A stretch of DNA of 64,000 nucleotides. It comes from Mycolicibacterium sp. BiH015. GTDB lineage: Bacteria; Actinomycetota; Actinomycetes; Mycobacteriales; Mycobacteriaceae. Below, one piece after another: positions 41,177 through 49,843 of the stretch (its first letter is position 1; the number at the start of each line of letters is the position of its first letter). The stretch lies in NCBI RefSeq assembly GCF_027706845.1, contig NZ_JAQGCZ010000002.1:62001-126000 (forward strand), in the 5' to 3' direction. Both the position numbers and the translations under genes were made by a program. Under the pieces are notes generated by a model, which saw only the letters and a list, made by a program, of their open reading frames with translations, ran no database searches and was not told the origin of the DNA.

Positions 41177-42016
41177 ATGTGGCGGATGCGTGTGGTGCAT
41201 TCGACCGGCTACGCCTACAAGTCGCCGGTGACGGCCTCGTTCAATGAGGCGCGCCTGACGCCGCGGTCTGATTCGCGGCAGAACGTGATCCTCAACCGCG
41301 TGGAGACGGTTCCGGCAACCAGGTCCTACCGCTACGTCGACTACTGGGGTACCGCGGTCACGGCATTCGACTTGCATGCGCCCCACACCGAGCTGGAGGT
41401 GACTGCCTCTTCGGTGGTCGAGACCGACCGGCCCGAGGCGCCCAGGGACAAAGTGACGTGGGCTGACCTGGCGACCGAAGCGGTGGTCGACAAGTACGAC
41501 GAGGTGTTGGCTCCCACCCATTACGTGCCCGCGAGCAAGCGCATCGAACGGGTGGGCAGGCGCATAGCGAAGTACCACGAGCCCGCCGAGGCGGTCATCG
41601 AGGCGGCGCGCTGGGTGCAGGCTGAACTGCAGTACGTCCCCGGGACCACCGGAGTGCACACGTCCGGCGTCGAGGCGCTGCGAGAAGGCAAGGGCGTGTG
41701 CCAGGATTTCGCTCATCTGACGTTGATGCTGTTGCGCAGCATGGGTATTCCGTCGCGCTACGTCTCCGGTTATCTACATCCGAAGAAGAACGCGAAAGTC
41801 GGTGACACCGTCGACGGCCAGAGTCACGCCTGGGTTCAGGCGTGGACGGGGGAGTGGTGGTACTACGACCCGACCAACGACGCCGAAATCAACGAGCAGT
41901 ACGTGAGCGTCGGAGTAGGCAGGGACTACTCCGATGTGACGCCGCTGAAGGGGATCTACTCGGGCGAGGGATCGACCGACCTCGATGTGATCGTCGAGAT
42001 CACCCGGCTGGCTTAG
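41177..42016 (+). CDS. Transglutaminase-like cysteine protease family protein
   Basis: A 279-residue transglutaminase-fold protein, like Rv2409c. The N-terminal beta domain (residues 1-90) is followed by the catalytic core with Cys in [14 protein letters not shown] (~175), His in QSHAWVQAW and Asp in YYDPTND. The ATG directly follows the alpha-E stop codon. With ATP-grasp and alpha-E it forms the conserved triad; the enzyme may trim or transfer peptide tags made by the ATP-grasp partner. The 3' end overlaps the convergent RNase Z-like gene by 17 bp. Confidence 0.9.
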   Translation: MWRMRVVHSTGYAYKSPVTASFNEARLTPRSDSRQNVILNRVETVPATRSYRYVDYWGTAVTAFDLHAPHTELEVTASSVVETDRPEAPRDKVTWADLATEAVVDKYDEVLAPTHYVPASKRIERVGRRIAKYHEPAEAVIEAARWVQAELQYVPGTTGVHTSGVEALREGKGVCQDFAHLTLMLLRSMGIPSRYVSGYLHPKKNAKVGDTVDGQSHAWVQAWTGEWWYYDPTNDAEINEQYVSVGVGRDYSDVTPLKGIYSGEGSTDLDVIVEITRLA

Positions 42017-42869
42017 CTGTTCGGGCGCACACGCCCGGGTGGACCTCGACGCGATGGAGGTCGTCGCCGATCTCGATCTGGCGGTCGAACTTCGAGGCCG
42101 CCAGTGCGCGCCAGTCGTCCTCCTGACCGGGCTGCAACGTCGGCACATAGTGGGTGAGGATGAGGATTCCGACGCCGGCCCGGGCGGCGGTCTCGGCGGC
42201 CTGCTCGACCGAGGAGTGGTAATCGCAGATGTCGCGGATCCGCTGTACCGGCATCGCGTCGATCAGATCGCGGCGGATCACCGTGTGCACCAACGCCCCT
42301 GCGCCGGCGGCCAATTCGTCGAGTCCTTCGCACGGTACCGTGTCGCCCGCCAGCACCACCGATGCGCCGTTGTGCTCGATACGAAAGCCGATGGTGGGTG
42401 CGACGGGTCGGTGATCGGTCGGGCCGACACGGATGGACACCTCGTCACGGCCCCATACGACGCCGCCGGTCACCTCTTCGACCTCGACGGGCGGGGGCGT
42501 CGTCAGGTCGGCGTGGTGGGCGATGCGATAGCCGATGTCGAAGCTGAATGCCTTCAACATGTTCTCGACGACCGCGGCGGTCCCTGGGGGGCCGATGATC
42601 GGCAGTGGTGGCAGGTCCGGTGCGAAGTTCGACACCCACCGGGTGATCAGGACGTCGCCGAGGTCGGCGATGTGGTCACTGTGCAGATGCGTCAACAGCA
42701 GCGCGGTGATGGCGTTGGCGCCAACGCCGACGGCGGCGGCCCGCTGCAGGACGCCGCGACCGCAGTCGACCAGGAAGGTTTGTCCGCCCGCGCGCACCAG
42801 GGTCGACGGACCGGCGCGCCGAGCGTCGGGGATCGGGCTTCCGGTACCGAGCAGCGTCACTTCGATCAT
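42000..42869 (-). CDS. rnz: Ribonuclease Z-like metallo-beta-lactamase protein
   Basis: A 289-residue MBL-fold hydrolase, the counterpart of Rv2407 (ribonuclease Z). The metal motif [11 protein letters not shown] is complete, with [18 protein letters not shown] at the N-terminus as in RNase Z/arylsulfatase-like enzymes, and [11 protein letters not shown] and LTHYVPTL supplying further metal ligands. RNase Z trims tRNA 3' ends; arylsulfatase-like activity is an alternative. ATG 42869 is preferred to an extension through 43070 that shows no conservation. Confidence 0.82.
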   Translation of the reverse strand: MIEVTLLGTGSPIPDARRAGPSTLVRAGGQTFLVDCGRGVLQRAAAVGVGANAITALLLTHLHSDHIADLGDVLITRWVSNFAPDLPPLPIIGPPGTAAVVENMLKAFSFDIGYRIAHHADLTTPPPVEVEEVTGGVVWGRDEVSIRVGPTDHRPVAPTIGFRIEHNGASVVLAGDTVPCEGLDELAAGAGALVHTVIRRDLIDAMPVQRIRDICDYHSSVEQAAETAARAGVGILILTHYVPTLQPGQEDDWRALAASKFDRQIEIGDDLHRVEVHPGVCARTAKPAG

Positions 42870-43105
42870 GCCGCCAGGTATACCGGCCCATAGCGCTGCG
42901 CGCGCCGGAATCGTGCGGCGACCGCCGGTTGTTCGCGGCTCCACCCCACGTGGGCGTCCGGCGACTCCTGTCCTCGACGGCGCCACCGCGGGCCGGGGTT
43001 CGCCGACAGTGATCGATTCGGCAACGTGTCCTTTCCGGCGGGAATGGACCCAGTTCGGCAACGGGCGCAATCGCGGATCCGTTCCGTCGCGAACGTACGC
43101 AGGAG

Positions 43106-43129
43106 TAACCTGATGTGAGCCAGGTCACT
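43106..43129 (+). promoter_or_regulatory. CBS-gene promoter with CRP-type site
   Basis: TAACCT (43106-43111) can serve as a -10. Immediately downstream, TGTGA-GCCAGG-TCACT (43114-43129) matches the TGTGA-N6-TCACA consensus of cAMP receptor proteins in nine of ten half-site bases. Its place at the transcription start suggests repression of the CBS/GNAT transcript by CRP. Confidence 0.5.
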
Positions 43130-43142
43130 CAGGGAGATGTCG

Positions 43143-43571
43143 ATGCGGATATCCGACGTACTGCGCAACAAGGGTGCGACGGTCGCCACGATCACACCCG
43201 AGACCTCTGTCGCCGGGCTCCTGACGGAGCTGTCGATGCACAACATCGGGGCGATGGTGGTGGTGTCGCCCGACGGGCTTGTCGGCATCGTGTCCGAGCG
43301 CGATGTGGTGCGTAAGCTCCACGAGATGGGTGCTGACCTGCTCCGCCGTCCCGTCTCGGAGATCATGACCAAACTCGTGGCAACCTGCTCACCGGACGAT
43401 TCCGTCGACAGTTTGAGTGTCCTGATGACGACCAATCGCGTGCGGCACGTCCCCGTCGTCGTGGACGGCCGCCTCGCGGGGATCGTGAGCATCGGCGACG
43501 TCGTGAAGACCCGTATGGAGGAGCTCGAACGCGAACACGAGCAGCTCCAGGCCTACATCACCCAGGGTTGA
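43143..43571 (+). CDS. Two-CBS-domain protein
   Basis: A 142-residue protein made of a CBS pair, the homologue of Rv2406c. Repeat 1 is ~7-60 (VGIVSERDVVRKL) and repeat 2 is ~73-125 (AGIVSIGDVVKTRMEEL). CBS pairs bind adenosine nucleotides (AMP, ATP, SAM). ATG 43143 is chosen over ATG 43137 because AGGGAG (43131-43136) then has a 6-nt spacing. The stop shares a base with the GNAT start. The target of regulation is unknown. Confidence 0.88.
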   Translation: MRISDVLRNKGATVATITPETSVAGLLTELSMHNIGAMVVVSPDGLVGIVSERDVVRKLHEMGADLLRRPVSEIMTKLVATCSPDDSVDSLSVLMTTNRVRHVPVVVDGRLAGIVSIGDVVKTRMEELEREHEQLQAYITQG

Positions 43572-44179
43572 TGTCCGACGTCGATGTCCGGTTCGCGCAG
43601 AAGCCGGACGTGAAAGAGCTGTCGCACGTGCTCGCGCGGGCATTCTTCGACGACCCCGTGATGATGTGGATGGTGCCCGACGAGACCAAGCGCGCCCGGG
43701 CGCTGCCACTGGTGTTCGGCGCAATGACGCGCCACCACTTCATCGGCAACGGAGCAGTACAGACCGCGTCACGAGCCGGCGTGATCGGCGCCGCGGCGCT
43801 GTGGGACCCGCCCGGGCGGTGGAAGCAGACACCGCGCGAGGAGCTCCGGATGATGCCGAGCTTCCTGCGAGCGATGGGCTTACAGGTGGGGCGCGGCATG
43901 GGCATCTCCGACCTGATGAAGAAGAACCATCCCGAGGAGCCGCACTGGTATCTCGCTGTGATCGGCAGCGATCCCGACGTGCGCGGGGGCGGGTTCGGGC
44001 ACGCGTTGATGACGTCGCGACTGGACAGGTGCGACAAGGAGGGCGCGCCGGCCTACCTGGAGTCCAGTAAGGAGTCGAACGTGCCGTACTACATGCGGTT
44101 CGGCTTCGAGGTGACCGGCGAGCTCACGATCCCCGACGGCGGCCCGACGATGTGGCAGATGTGGCGCCGACCAGGCTGA
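43571..44179 (+). CDS. GNAT family N-acetyltransferase
   Basis: A 202-residue acyltransferase. The acetyl-CoA loop is DPDVRGGGFGHALMT (an R/Q-x-x-G-x-G/A variant), followed by YLESSKESNVPYYMRFGFEVTGE, typical of GNAT enzymes acting on small molecules. It is translationally coupled to the CBS protein (TGATG). A TTG three bases earlier is possible. Substrate unknown. Confidence 0.88.
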   Translation: MSDVDVRFAQKPDVKELSHVLARAFFDDPVMMWMVPDETKRARALPLVFGAMTRHHFIGNGAVQTASRAGVIGAAALWDPPGRWKQTPREELRMMPSFLRAMGLQVGRGMGISDLMKKNHPEEPHWYLAVIGSDPDVRGGGFGHALMTSRLDRCDKEGAPAYLESSKESNVPYYMRFGFEVTGELTIPDGGPTMWQMWRRPG

Positions 44180-44191
44180 TCAGCACACCTA

Positions 44192-44803
44192 TTACGACCA
44201 CGAGTACTCGGCGCGCAGCCGCGCGGCGACGACGTCGAACATCGTCCGCTCCAGCACCGCGCCCTCGCGCCTGATGCCTTCCTCGGGCACGTCGAGCACC
44301 CGGTCGAGGCGCACCCAACTGGCTCTGCCCTCGTAATCCCAGGTCCCGCTGCCGATACCGACCCAGTTGGGGTCGTCGCGGTGGTGGTCCTGGCTCGAGA
44401 GCATCAGCCCGAGCAGGATGTTGCTGTCGCGGCCCACGACGAGCACGGGACGGTCCTTGCCCCTGGTCGGGTCGTCTTCGTAGACAACCCAGGTCCAGAC
44501 GATCTCGCCGGGGTCGGCGCGACCGTCGAGATCAGGGGAGTACGACACCTTGCGGGCGCGGTGTGCGGTAGGGACGAAATTGCTGGAGACGGGACGGCCC
44601 GCCGGCAGCGCGGGTGTGCTCTTGTCGGCCGTGCCGGCCAGGACGTCCAGACCGATTCGGATGCCCTGCTGGATGCCGCGCTGGAGCGTGTCGGATCTCT
44701 GCAGTTGACGAACCAGTTTCGGCGCCTCGTTGAACACGAGGTTCTCGGTGCTCTTGACCAAGAAGCGTTGAAACGCCTTGAAAGGCGATGCCGATGTGGC
44801 CAT
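44192..44803 (-). CDS. PemK/MazF-fold protein (Rv2405-like)
   Basis: A 203-residue protein with a C-terminal PemK/MazF-like barrel: PGEIVWTWVVYEDDPTRGKDRPVLVVGRD (~102) and a second part at SWVRLDRVLDVPEEGIRREGAVLERTMFDVVAARL. The N-terminal ~70 residues are basic and helical. No antitoxin gene is adjacent, so it is probably a chromosomally fixed member rather than an active toxin. ATG 44803 is preferred to the upstream TTG. It is convergent with the GNAT gene and divergent from lepA. Confidence 0.8.
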   Translation of the reverse strand: MATSASPFKAFQRFLVKSTENLVFNEAPKLVRQLQRSDTLQRGIQQGIRIGLDVLAGTADKSTPALPAGRPVSSNFVPTAHRARKVSYSPDLDGRADPGEIVWTWVVYEDDPTRGKDRPVLVVGRDSNILLGLMLSSQDHHRDDPNWVGIGSGTWDYEGRASWVRLDRVLDVPEEGIRREGAVLERTMFDVVAARLRAEYSWS

Positions 44804-44849
44804 ACCCGACAAGCATAGGCGCTGAGGAGCCGAGTCGAACGCGCCTCGA

Positions 44850-46769
44850 TTGGGCTGCGGGGTGCTGCGGTCGATACTCTGGTTGGGCCTGATCAGGCTG
44901 ACAGATCCCGCTCACCAGGAGATTCCCATCAGCAGCTTCGCCGACAAGACGTTCACTGCGCCGGCGCAGATTCGGAACTTCTGCATCATCGCCCACATCG
45001 ACCACGGCAAGTCCACGTTGGCCGACCGGATGCTGCAGCTCACCGGCGTCGTGGACGAGCGCTCGATGCGGGCCCAGTACCTCGACCGGATGGACATCGA
45101 GCGTGAGCGGGGCATCACCATCAAGGCGCAGAACGTGCGGCTGCCGTGGAAGGTGGACGACGAGGAGTTCGTGCTCCATTTGATCGATACGCCTGGCCAC
45201 GTTGATTTCACCTATGAGGTGTCCCGCGCGCTGGAGGCGTGTGAGGGTGCGGTGCTGCTGGTCGACGCAGCGCAGGGCATCGAGGCGCAGACTCTGGCGA
45301 ACCTTTACCTGGCGCTGGATCGCGACTTGACGATCATCCCGGTGCTCAACAAGATCGATCTGCCCGCCGCCGACCCCGATCGGTATGCGGGCGAGATCGC
45401 CCATATCATCGGTTGCGAACCCGAGGATGTGCTGCGCGTGTCGGGCAAGACCGGCGCCGGTGTCGCCGACCTGCTCGACCATGTGGTCCGAGAGATCCCG
45501 CCGCCGCAAGGCGATCCGGACGCGCCCGCCCGGGCCATGATCTTCGACTCTGTCTACGACATATATCGCGGCGTCGTCACCTACGTGCGCGTGGTCGACG
45601 GCAAAATCACCCCGCGTGAACGCATCGCGATGATGTCGACGGGCGCCACCCACGAACTGCTCGAGGTGGGGATCGTCTCGCCGGAGCCCAAGCCGTCCGA
45701 CGGTCTCGGCGTCGGTGAGGTGGGTTACCTGATCACCGGCGTGAAGGACGTACGCCAGTCCAAGGTCGGTGACACGGTGACGACGGCGCGCAAGGGCGCG
45801 ACCGAGGCGCTCACCGGCTACCGCGAACCCAAGCCGATGGTGTACTCGGGCCTGTATCCGGTCGACGGCTCCGATTACCCGGTGCTGCGCGAGGCGCTGG
45901 ACAAGCTGCAGCTCAACGACGCGGCGCTGACATACGAGCCGGAGACGTCGGTGGCGCTCGGGTTCGGGTTCCGCTGCGGGTTTCTCGGGCTGTTGCACAT
46001 GGAGATCACGCGGGAGCGGCTGGAGCGCGAATTCAATCTGGACCTGATCTCGACGGCGCCGAACGTCGTCTACCGCGTCGTGAAGGACGATGGAACCGAG
46101 CTGACGGTGACCAACCCGTCGGACTGGCCGGAGGGCAAGGTGCGGTCCGTGTTCGAGCCGGTCGTCAAGACGACGGTCATTGCGCCGAGCGAGTTCATCG
46201 GCACGATCATGGAGCTGTGCCAGGCCCGGCGCGGCGAACTCGGCGGAATGGACTACCTGTCGCCCGAGCGCGTCGAGTTGCGGTACACGATGCCGCTTGG
46301 CGAGATCATCTTCGACTTCTTCGATTCGCTGAAGTCGCGCACCCGCGGCTACGCCAGCCTCGACTACGAGGAGGCCGGCGAGCAGGAGGCCGATCTGGTC
46401 AAGGTCGACATCCTTTTGCAGGGCGAGGCCGTCGACGCTTTCAGCGCCATCGTGCACAAGGACGGTGCGTCGGCGTACGGCAACAAGATGACGACCAAGC
46501 TCAAGGAACTGATCCCGCGCCAGCAGTTCGAGGTGCCGGTTCAGGCTGCCATCGGGTCGAGAATCATTGCGCGCGAGAACATCCGGGCCATCCGCAAAGA
46601 CGTCCTCTCCAAATGCTACGGCGGCGACATCACGCGTAAGCGCAAGCTGTTGGAGAAGCAGAAGGAAGGCAAGAAGCGGATGAAGACGATCGGCCGGGTC
46701 GACGTTCCGCAGGAAGCGTTCGTCGCCGCGCTGTCCACCGAATCCGTCGCCGATAAACCCAAGAAGTAG
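44850..46769 (+). CDS. lepA: Elongation factor 4 (LepA), start uncertain
   Basis: A ribosome-binding translational GTPase that acts on stalled or misassembled ribosomes. G1 is [10 protein letters not shown]2 is RGITIK, G3 is DTPGHV, G4 is NKID; the LepA-specific C-terminal domain ends [28 protein letters not shown]. The frame opens with TTG 44850, and no ATG precedes the conserved part ([24 protein letters not shown]). A textbook CAGGAGA (44916-44922) lies in frame just before ATC 44928, where family homology begins, so a rare ATC or ATT start is possible; GTG 44862 and TTG 44883 are other options. The full open frame is given. Confidence 0.93.
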   Translation: MGCGVLRSILWLGLIRLTDPAHQEIPISSFADKTFTAPAQIRNFCIIAHIDHGKSTLADRMLQLTGVVDERSMRAQYLDRMDIERERGITIKAQNVRLPWKVDDEEFVLHLIDTPGHVDFTYEVSRALEACEGAVLLVDAAQGIEAQTLANLYLALDRDLTIIPVLNKIDLPAADPDRYAGEIAHIIGCEPEDVLRVSGKTGAGVADLLDHVVREIPPPQGDPDAPARAMIFDSVYDIYRGVVTYVRVVDGKITPRERIAMMSTGATHELLEVGIVSPEPKPSDGLGVGEVGYLITGVKDVRQSKVGDTVTTARKGATEALTGYREPKPMVYSGLYPVDGSDYPVLREALDKLQLNDAALTYEPETSVALGFGFRCGFLGLLHMEITRERLEREFNLDLISTAPNVVYRVVKDDGTELTVTNPSDWPEGKVRSVFEPVVKTTVIAPSEFIGTIMELCQARRGELGGMDYLSPERVELRYTMPLGEIIFDFFDSLKSRTRGYASLDYEEAGEQEADLVKVDILLQGEAVDAFSAIVHKDGASAYGNKMTTKLKELIPRQQFEVPVQAAIGSRIIARENIRAIRKDVLSKCYGGDITRKRKLLEKQKEGKKRMKTIGRVDVPQEAFVAALSTESVADKPKK

Positions 46770-46777
46770 GTCAGGTC

Positions 46778-47476
46778 GTGAGCCGGCGGGTGCGTACAGG
46801 TGCCGTGATGGCCGCGACCGCGCTGTCGGTGTGGACGACGGCCTGCACCAGTGTCGTGGACGGTGCGGCCGTGCGCGGTGACAGCGCCTCGCCCACCGTG
46901 ATTCTGGGGGAACGCGACCTCGACGGCATCCTGCTGGACGACGAGGAACTCAACGGTCTGCTCGGCGGTTCGGACATCGAAGTCACCGATGAAGTCGACG
47001 AGATGACCGACGATTCGGGGGACGTGTCTGATCCCGACTGCATCGGGGCGCTGTACACCGCAGAGGAGCCGGTGTATGCGGATACCGGGTATGCGGCCGT
47101 GTTGACGCGGCTCGCCAGCGAGTCGGGTGACGAGTACGAGCACTGGGTGGAGGAGACCGCGGTCGTCATGCCGTCGGCAGTGGCTGCCGAGGAGTTCGTC
47201 GCCGAGTCGGCGCAGCAGTGGCAGGGCTGCGCCGGGCGGACCGTGTCGATCAGCGACGGCGAAGAGTGGTACGACTGGGATCTGGGCGACGCCGTCCGAA
47301 CCGACGGCATCCTGAGCCAGAAGTCGACGGCCCTGGATTCGATCGAATGGCAGTGCGAACACGCCCTCGCTGCCGCGTCGAATGTGGTGCTGGAGGCGTC
47401 CGTGTGCGCCGAACAGATCACCGACGAAGCGACGGCATTGCTTACCGAGATGGTCGCGAAAGTCGCCGAACGGTAA
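46778..47476 (+). CDS. lppR: LppR-like lipoprotein with PknH-type sensor domain
   Basis: A 232-residue exported protein. The N-terminus (SRRVRTGAVMAATALSVWTTAC) ends in a lipobox-like TTAC with Cys23. The mature part resembles the extracellular sensor domain of PknH: ILLDDEELNGLLGG..., the conserved cysteines C45-type pairs in DPDCIGAL and QGCAGRTV, and QCEHALAAASNVVLEASVCAE. It follows lepA by 8 bp, the place of lppR (Rv2403c) in M. tuberculosis. The start is GTG. Ligand unknown. Confidence 0.85.
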   Translation: MSRRVRTGAVMAATALSVWTTACTSVVDGAAVRGDSASPTVILGERDLDGILLDDEELNGLLGGSDIEVTDEVDEMTDDSGDVSDPDCIGALYTAEEPVYADTGYAAVLTRLASESGDEYEHWVEETAVVMPSAVAAEEFVAESAQQWQGCAGRTVSISDGEEWYDWDLGDAVRTDGILSQKSTALDSIEWQCEHALAAASNVVLEASVCAEQITDEATALLTEMVAKVAER

Positions 47477-47604
47477 TTGCGCGCATGCTGATTCAAAAGC
47501 TTTCGGCAGTGAAAAGCGTTGTCGGACAACCGTTGCTTGGATTTCCGATTCTTGGTCGCGCTGTTCTGCGGTGCTGTGTGTCCTCAGAGGCCTAGCGTGG
47601 TGGT

Positions 47605-47739
47605 GTGGAGGACTCGCCTACGCCGTGGCTGATCGCGCAGGCAATCGAATCGGCGGGAATCAAAGAACTCTGGTTCTGGGCCGCGGCGCTGCTCGGCGCC
47701 GCGCTGGTGCTCATCGGCGGCATGCTGTTCTGCGCCTGA
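47605..47739 (+). CDS. Candidate 44-residue single-pass membrane protein
   Basis: GTG 47605 to TGA 47739 encodes a 44-residue protein: a polar start (EDSPTPWLIAQAIESAGIKEL) then a hydrophobic helix (WFWAAALLGAALVLIGGMLF) and a final Cys-Ala. TAGCGT (47593-47598) lies six bases upstream, the same -10-to-start spacing seen for leaderless genes elsewhere in this window, and there is no ribosome binding site. The size and topology suit a mycobacterial small membrane protein, but there is no homology evidence. Confidence 0.45.
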   Translation: MEDSPTPWLIAQAIESAGIKELWFWAAALLGAALVLIGGMLFCA

Positions 47740-48265
47740 GGACCTGCACCGCGAGCGCGCGTGTTTGCACCGCGACACGCCCGCAATCTCCGGGGTTCGC
47801 GCGCGCTCGCTCTCGGCGAGTGCGCGCGGAATGTGCTTTGGTGACTGCCGCTTATATTCTCGATGATTCGAAGTCTTGGCGGTCTACTGGCCGGCGACCT
47901 GCCTTACTGCTCGGTCCTGCGTGGGCACGTCGGTGCGGACGCGGTTGCATGAAGCTCGGCCGCCGAGTGCGGCAAGGCGCGGGAGCGCACCGGTAGGTGT
48001 CGCTGGTGCCTTGCCGCGCAGGCATTTCGGCTCGTCGTGATTGCTATGGACCGGCAAGGCCGGTGTTTGCCGAACGATCGGTGCACGACTGCGCCGGCGT
48101 GCCCGCCAACGTCGTCAGATAGCCCCGACCGGCAATTGACCTTGGCGACAACGTGATCGTGGTTGCTGATTCTGTCGGCCCGCGCCGTGTTGCGAGAACT
48201 GGACGCGGCCCCGAGGAGCCATAAACTCCCCTTCATTTCGGCGGCGCAACGAATCGGAGTGAGTT
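47740..48265. other. 526-bp intergenic region with a strong hairpin before the mce operon
   Basis: No convincing gene is seen here. At 47798-47828 a 13-bp GC stem (one G-U pair) with a 5-nt loop could terminate transcription from lppR or the small gene. Before it, two related segments (TGCACCGCGA at 47745 and 47766) surround GTGTTTGCACCGCGACAC, which looks like degenerate repeat sequence. The remaining ~400 bp have below-average GC in places (TTATATTCTCGATGATTCG at 47852). They may hold mce control sites or a small RNA; none is identified. Confidence 0.5.
48199..48227 (+). promoter_or_regulatory. Possible mce operon promoter
   Basis: CTGGAC (48199-48204) and TAAACT (48222-48227) are 17 bp apart, a moderate SigA-type match. 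Transcription would start near 48234, leaving ~32 nt before the first gene, with GGAGTGAG as ribosome binding site. No clear palindromic operator is visible. Confidence 0.4.
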
Positions 48266-49027
48266 ATGGCGGTGACCCTGGCCAAGCCCGTCACGGCCAT
48301 GGGTGACTTCTTTGTTCTTGCCGCAGAGACGTTCTCCGCAGCAGTGCGTCCGCCGTTCGCATGGCGTGAGCTCATCGAGCAGATCTGGTTCGTCGCGAGG
48401 GTGTCGATCGTACCGACCCTGGTGCTGTCGATCCCGTACACGGTCCTGATCGTCTTCACCCTCAACATCGTGCTCATCGAAGTGGGTGCGGGCGACCTGT
48501 CCGGCGCCGGCGCAGCGCTCGCGTCGGTTACCCAGGTCGGCCCCGTGGTCACCGCCATCGTCGTCTCCGGAGCGGGTGCCACCGCGATGTGCGCGGACCT
48601 CGGGGCACGCAAGATTCGGGAGGAGATCGACGCGATGAAGGTGATCGGGGTGAATCCCGTTCAGGCTCTGGTTGTTCCGCGGGTCATCGCCGCGACCTTC
48701 GTTGCTCTGATGCTGTACTCGGTCGTGGCCGTCGTCGGACTCACCGGCAGCTACGCGTTCGTGGTATTCGTCCAAGACGTCACGCCGGGTGCGTTCGTTG
48801 CCGGCATGACCCTGCTGACGGGCCTACCGCAGGTGATCGTCTCGCTGGTCAAAGCACTGCTGTTCGGCTTGTCTGCTGGCCTGATTGCCTGCTACAAGGG
48901 ACTTTCCGTGGGCGGCGGCCCCACCGCGGTCGGCAATGCGGTCAACGAGACCGTCGTGTTCGCGTTCATGGCGCTGTTCCTCATCAACATCCTGGCCACC
49001 GCGTTCGGTGTGAAGGTGGCGCCATGA
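48266..49027 (+). CDS. yrbEA: YrbE-type Mce permease A
   Basis: A 253-residue MlaE/YrbE family permease subunit of a mammalian-cell-entry lipid transporter. Five to six membrane helices are visible, with the conserved loop GAGATAMCADLGARKIREEIDAMKVIGVNPVQALVVPRV between helices, which contacts the MceG ATPase. It is the first gene of the eight-gene Mce operon and overlaps yrbEB by 4 bp. No MceG ATPase gene is in the window; mycobacteria encode it separately. Confidence 0.95.
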   Translation: MAVTLAKPVTAMGDFFVLAAETFSAAVRPPFAWRELIEQIWFVARVSIVPTLVLSIPYTVLIVFTLNIVLIEVGAGDLSGAGAALASVTQVGPVVTAIVVSGAGATAMCADLGARKIREEIDAMKVIGVNPVQALVVPRVIAATFVALMLYSVVAVVGLTGSYAFVVFVQDVTPGAFVAGMTLLTGLPQVIVSLVKALLFGLSAGLIACYKGLSVGGGPTAVGNAVNETVVFAFMALFLINILATAFGVKVAP

Positions 49028-49839
49028 CCACCTATGAGCGCGCTGTCGATCGCACCCGGAAGCTCGGCGAGCAGACAGCCTTCTACGGTCATGCCCTGGC
49101 GTCCACCGCAGACGCGGTGCGGCGCTATCCCGCCGAGGTGCTGCGCCTCATCGCCGTGATGGGAATGGGGACAGGAGCGCTGGCCGTCATTGGCGGCACG
49201 GTGGTCATCATCGGATTTCTGACGCTCTCGACCGGGGCACTGATCGCGGTGCAGGGCTACAACACGCTGTCCAACGTCGGAATCGAGGCGCTCACCGGGT
49301 TTCTCGGCGCCTTTCTCAACGTCCGGTTCATCGCCCCGGCGACGGCGGGTGTGGCGCTCGCGGCGACCATCGGCGCCGGTGCCACCGCGCAGTTGGGCGC
49401 CATGCGCATCAACGAAGAGATCGATGCGCTTGAGGTGATGGGCATCCGCGCCATCACCTACCTGGCGTCCACCCGGATCGTGGCCGGCGTGCTCGTGGTC
49501 ATCCCGCTCTACACCGTCGCGGTGCTGATGTCGTTTCTCGCGACGCGCTTCGGCACCACCGTCGTCTACGGGCAATCCCGTGGCGTCTACGACCACTACT
49601 TCTCGACCTTCCTGCATCCCACCGATCTGCTGTGGTCGTTCATCGCCGCTTTGTCCATGGCGGCAGCGGTGATGGTCGTGCACACCTATTACGGCTTCAC
49701 GGCGACCGGAGGTCCGGCGGGCGTTGGCGAGGCTGTCGGGCGGGCGGTCCGCACCTCGGTGACTGCAACGGTTTTCGTGCTGCTGACGATCACACTGTCC
49801 GTCTACGGGCAGTCGGGGAATTTCCACCTCTCGGGATGA
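49024..49839 (+). CDS. yrbEB: YrbE-type Mce permease B
   Basis: A 271-residue second permease subunit. The family loop is GAGATAQLGAMRINEEIDALEVMGIRAITYLASTRI. Helices flank it on both sides, and VHTYYGFTATGGPAGVGEAVGRAVRTS lies near the C-terminus. ATG 49024 overlaps the yrbEA stop; the longer open frame from 48589 is a shadow. With YrbEA it forms the inner membrane channel through which lipids brought by the Mce proteins would pass. Confidence 0.95.
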   Translation: MTTYERAVDRTRKLGEQTAFYGHALASTADAVRRYPAEVLRLIAVMGMGTGALAVIGGTVVIIGFLTLSTGALIAVQGYNTLSNVGIEALTGFLGAFLNVRFIAPATAGVALAATIGAGATAQLGAMRINEEIDALEVMGIRAITYLASTRIVAGVLVVIPLYTVAVLMSFLATRFGTTVVYGQSRGVYDHYFSTFLHPTDLLWSFIAALSMAAAVMVVHTYYGFTATGGPAGVGEAVGRAVRTSVTATVFVLLTITLSVYGQSGNFHLSG

Positions 49840-49843
49840 CTCG

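Noticed and set aside
44192..44803. PemK/MazF-like gene as an active toxin-antitoxin module
   Set aside because: No adjacent antitoxin frame, and the gene is a conserved neighbour of lepA in mycobacteria; kept only as a PemK-fold protein.
44532..46457. 641-residue minus-strand frame
   Set aside because: Antisense to lepA; no motif of any family.
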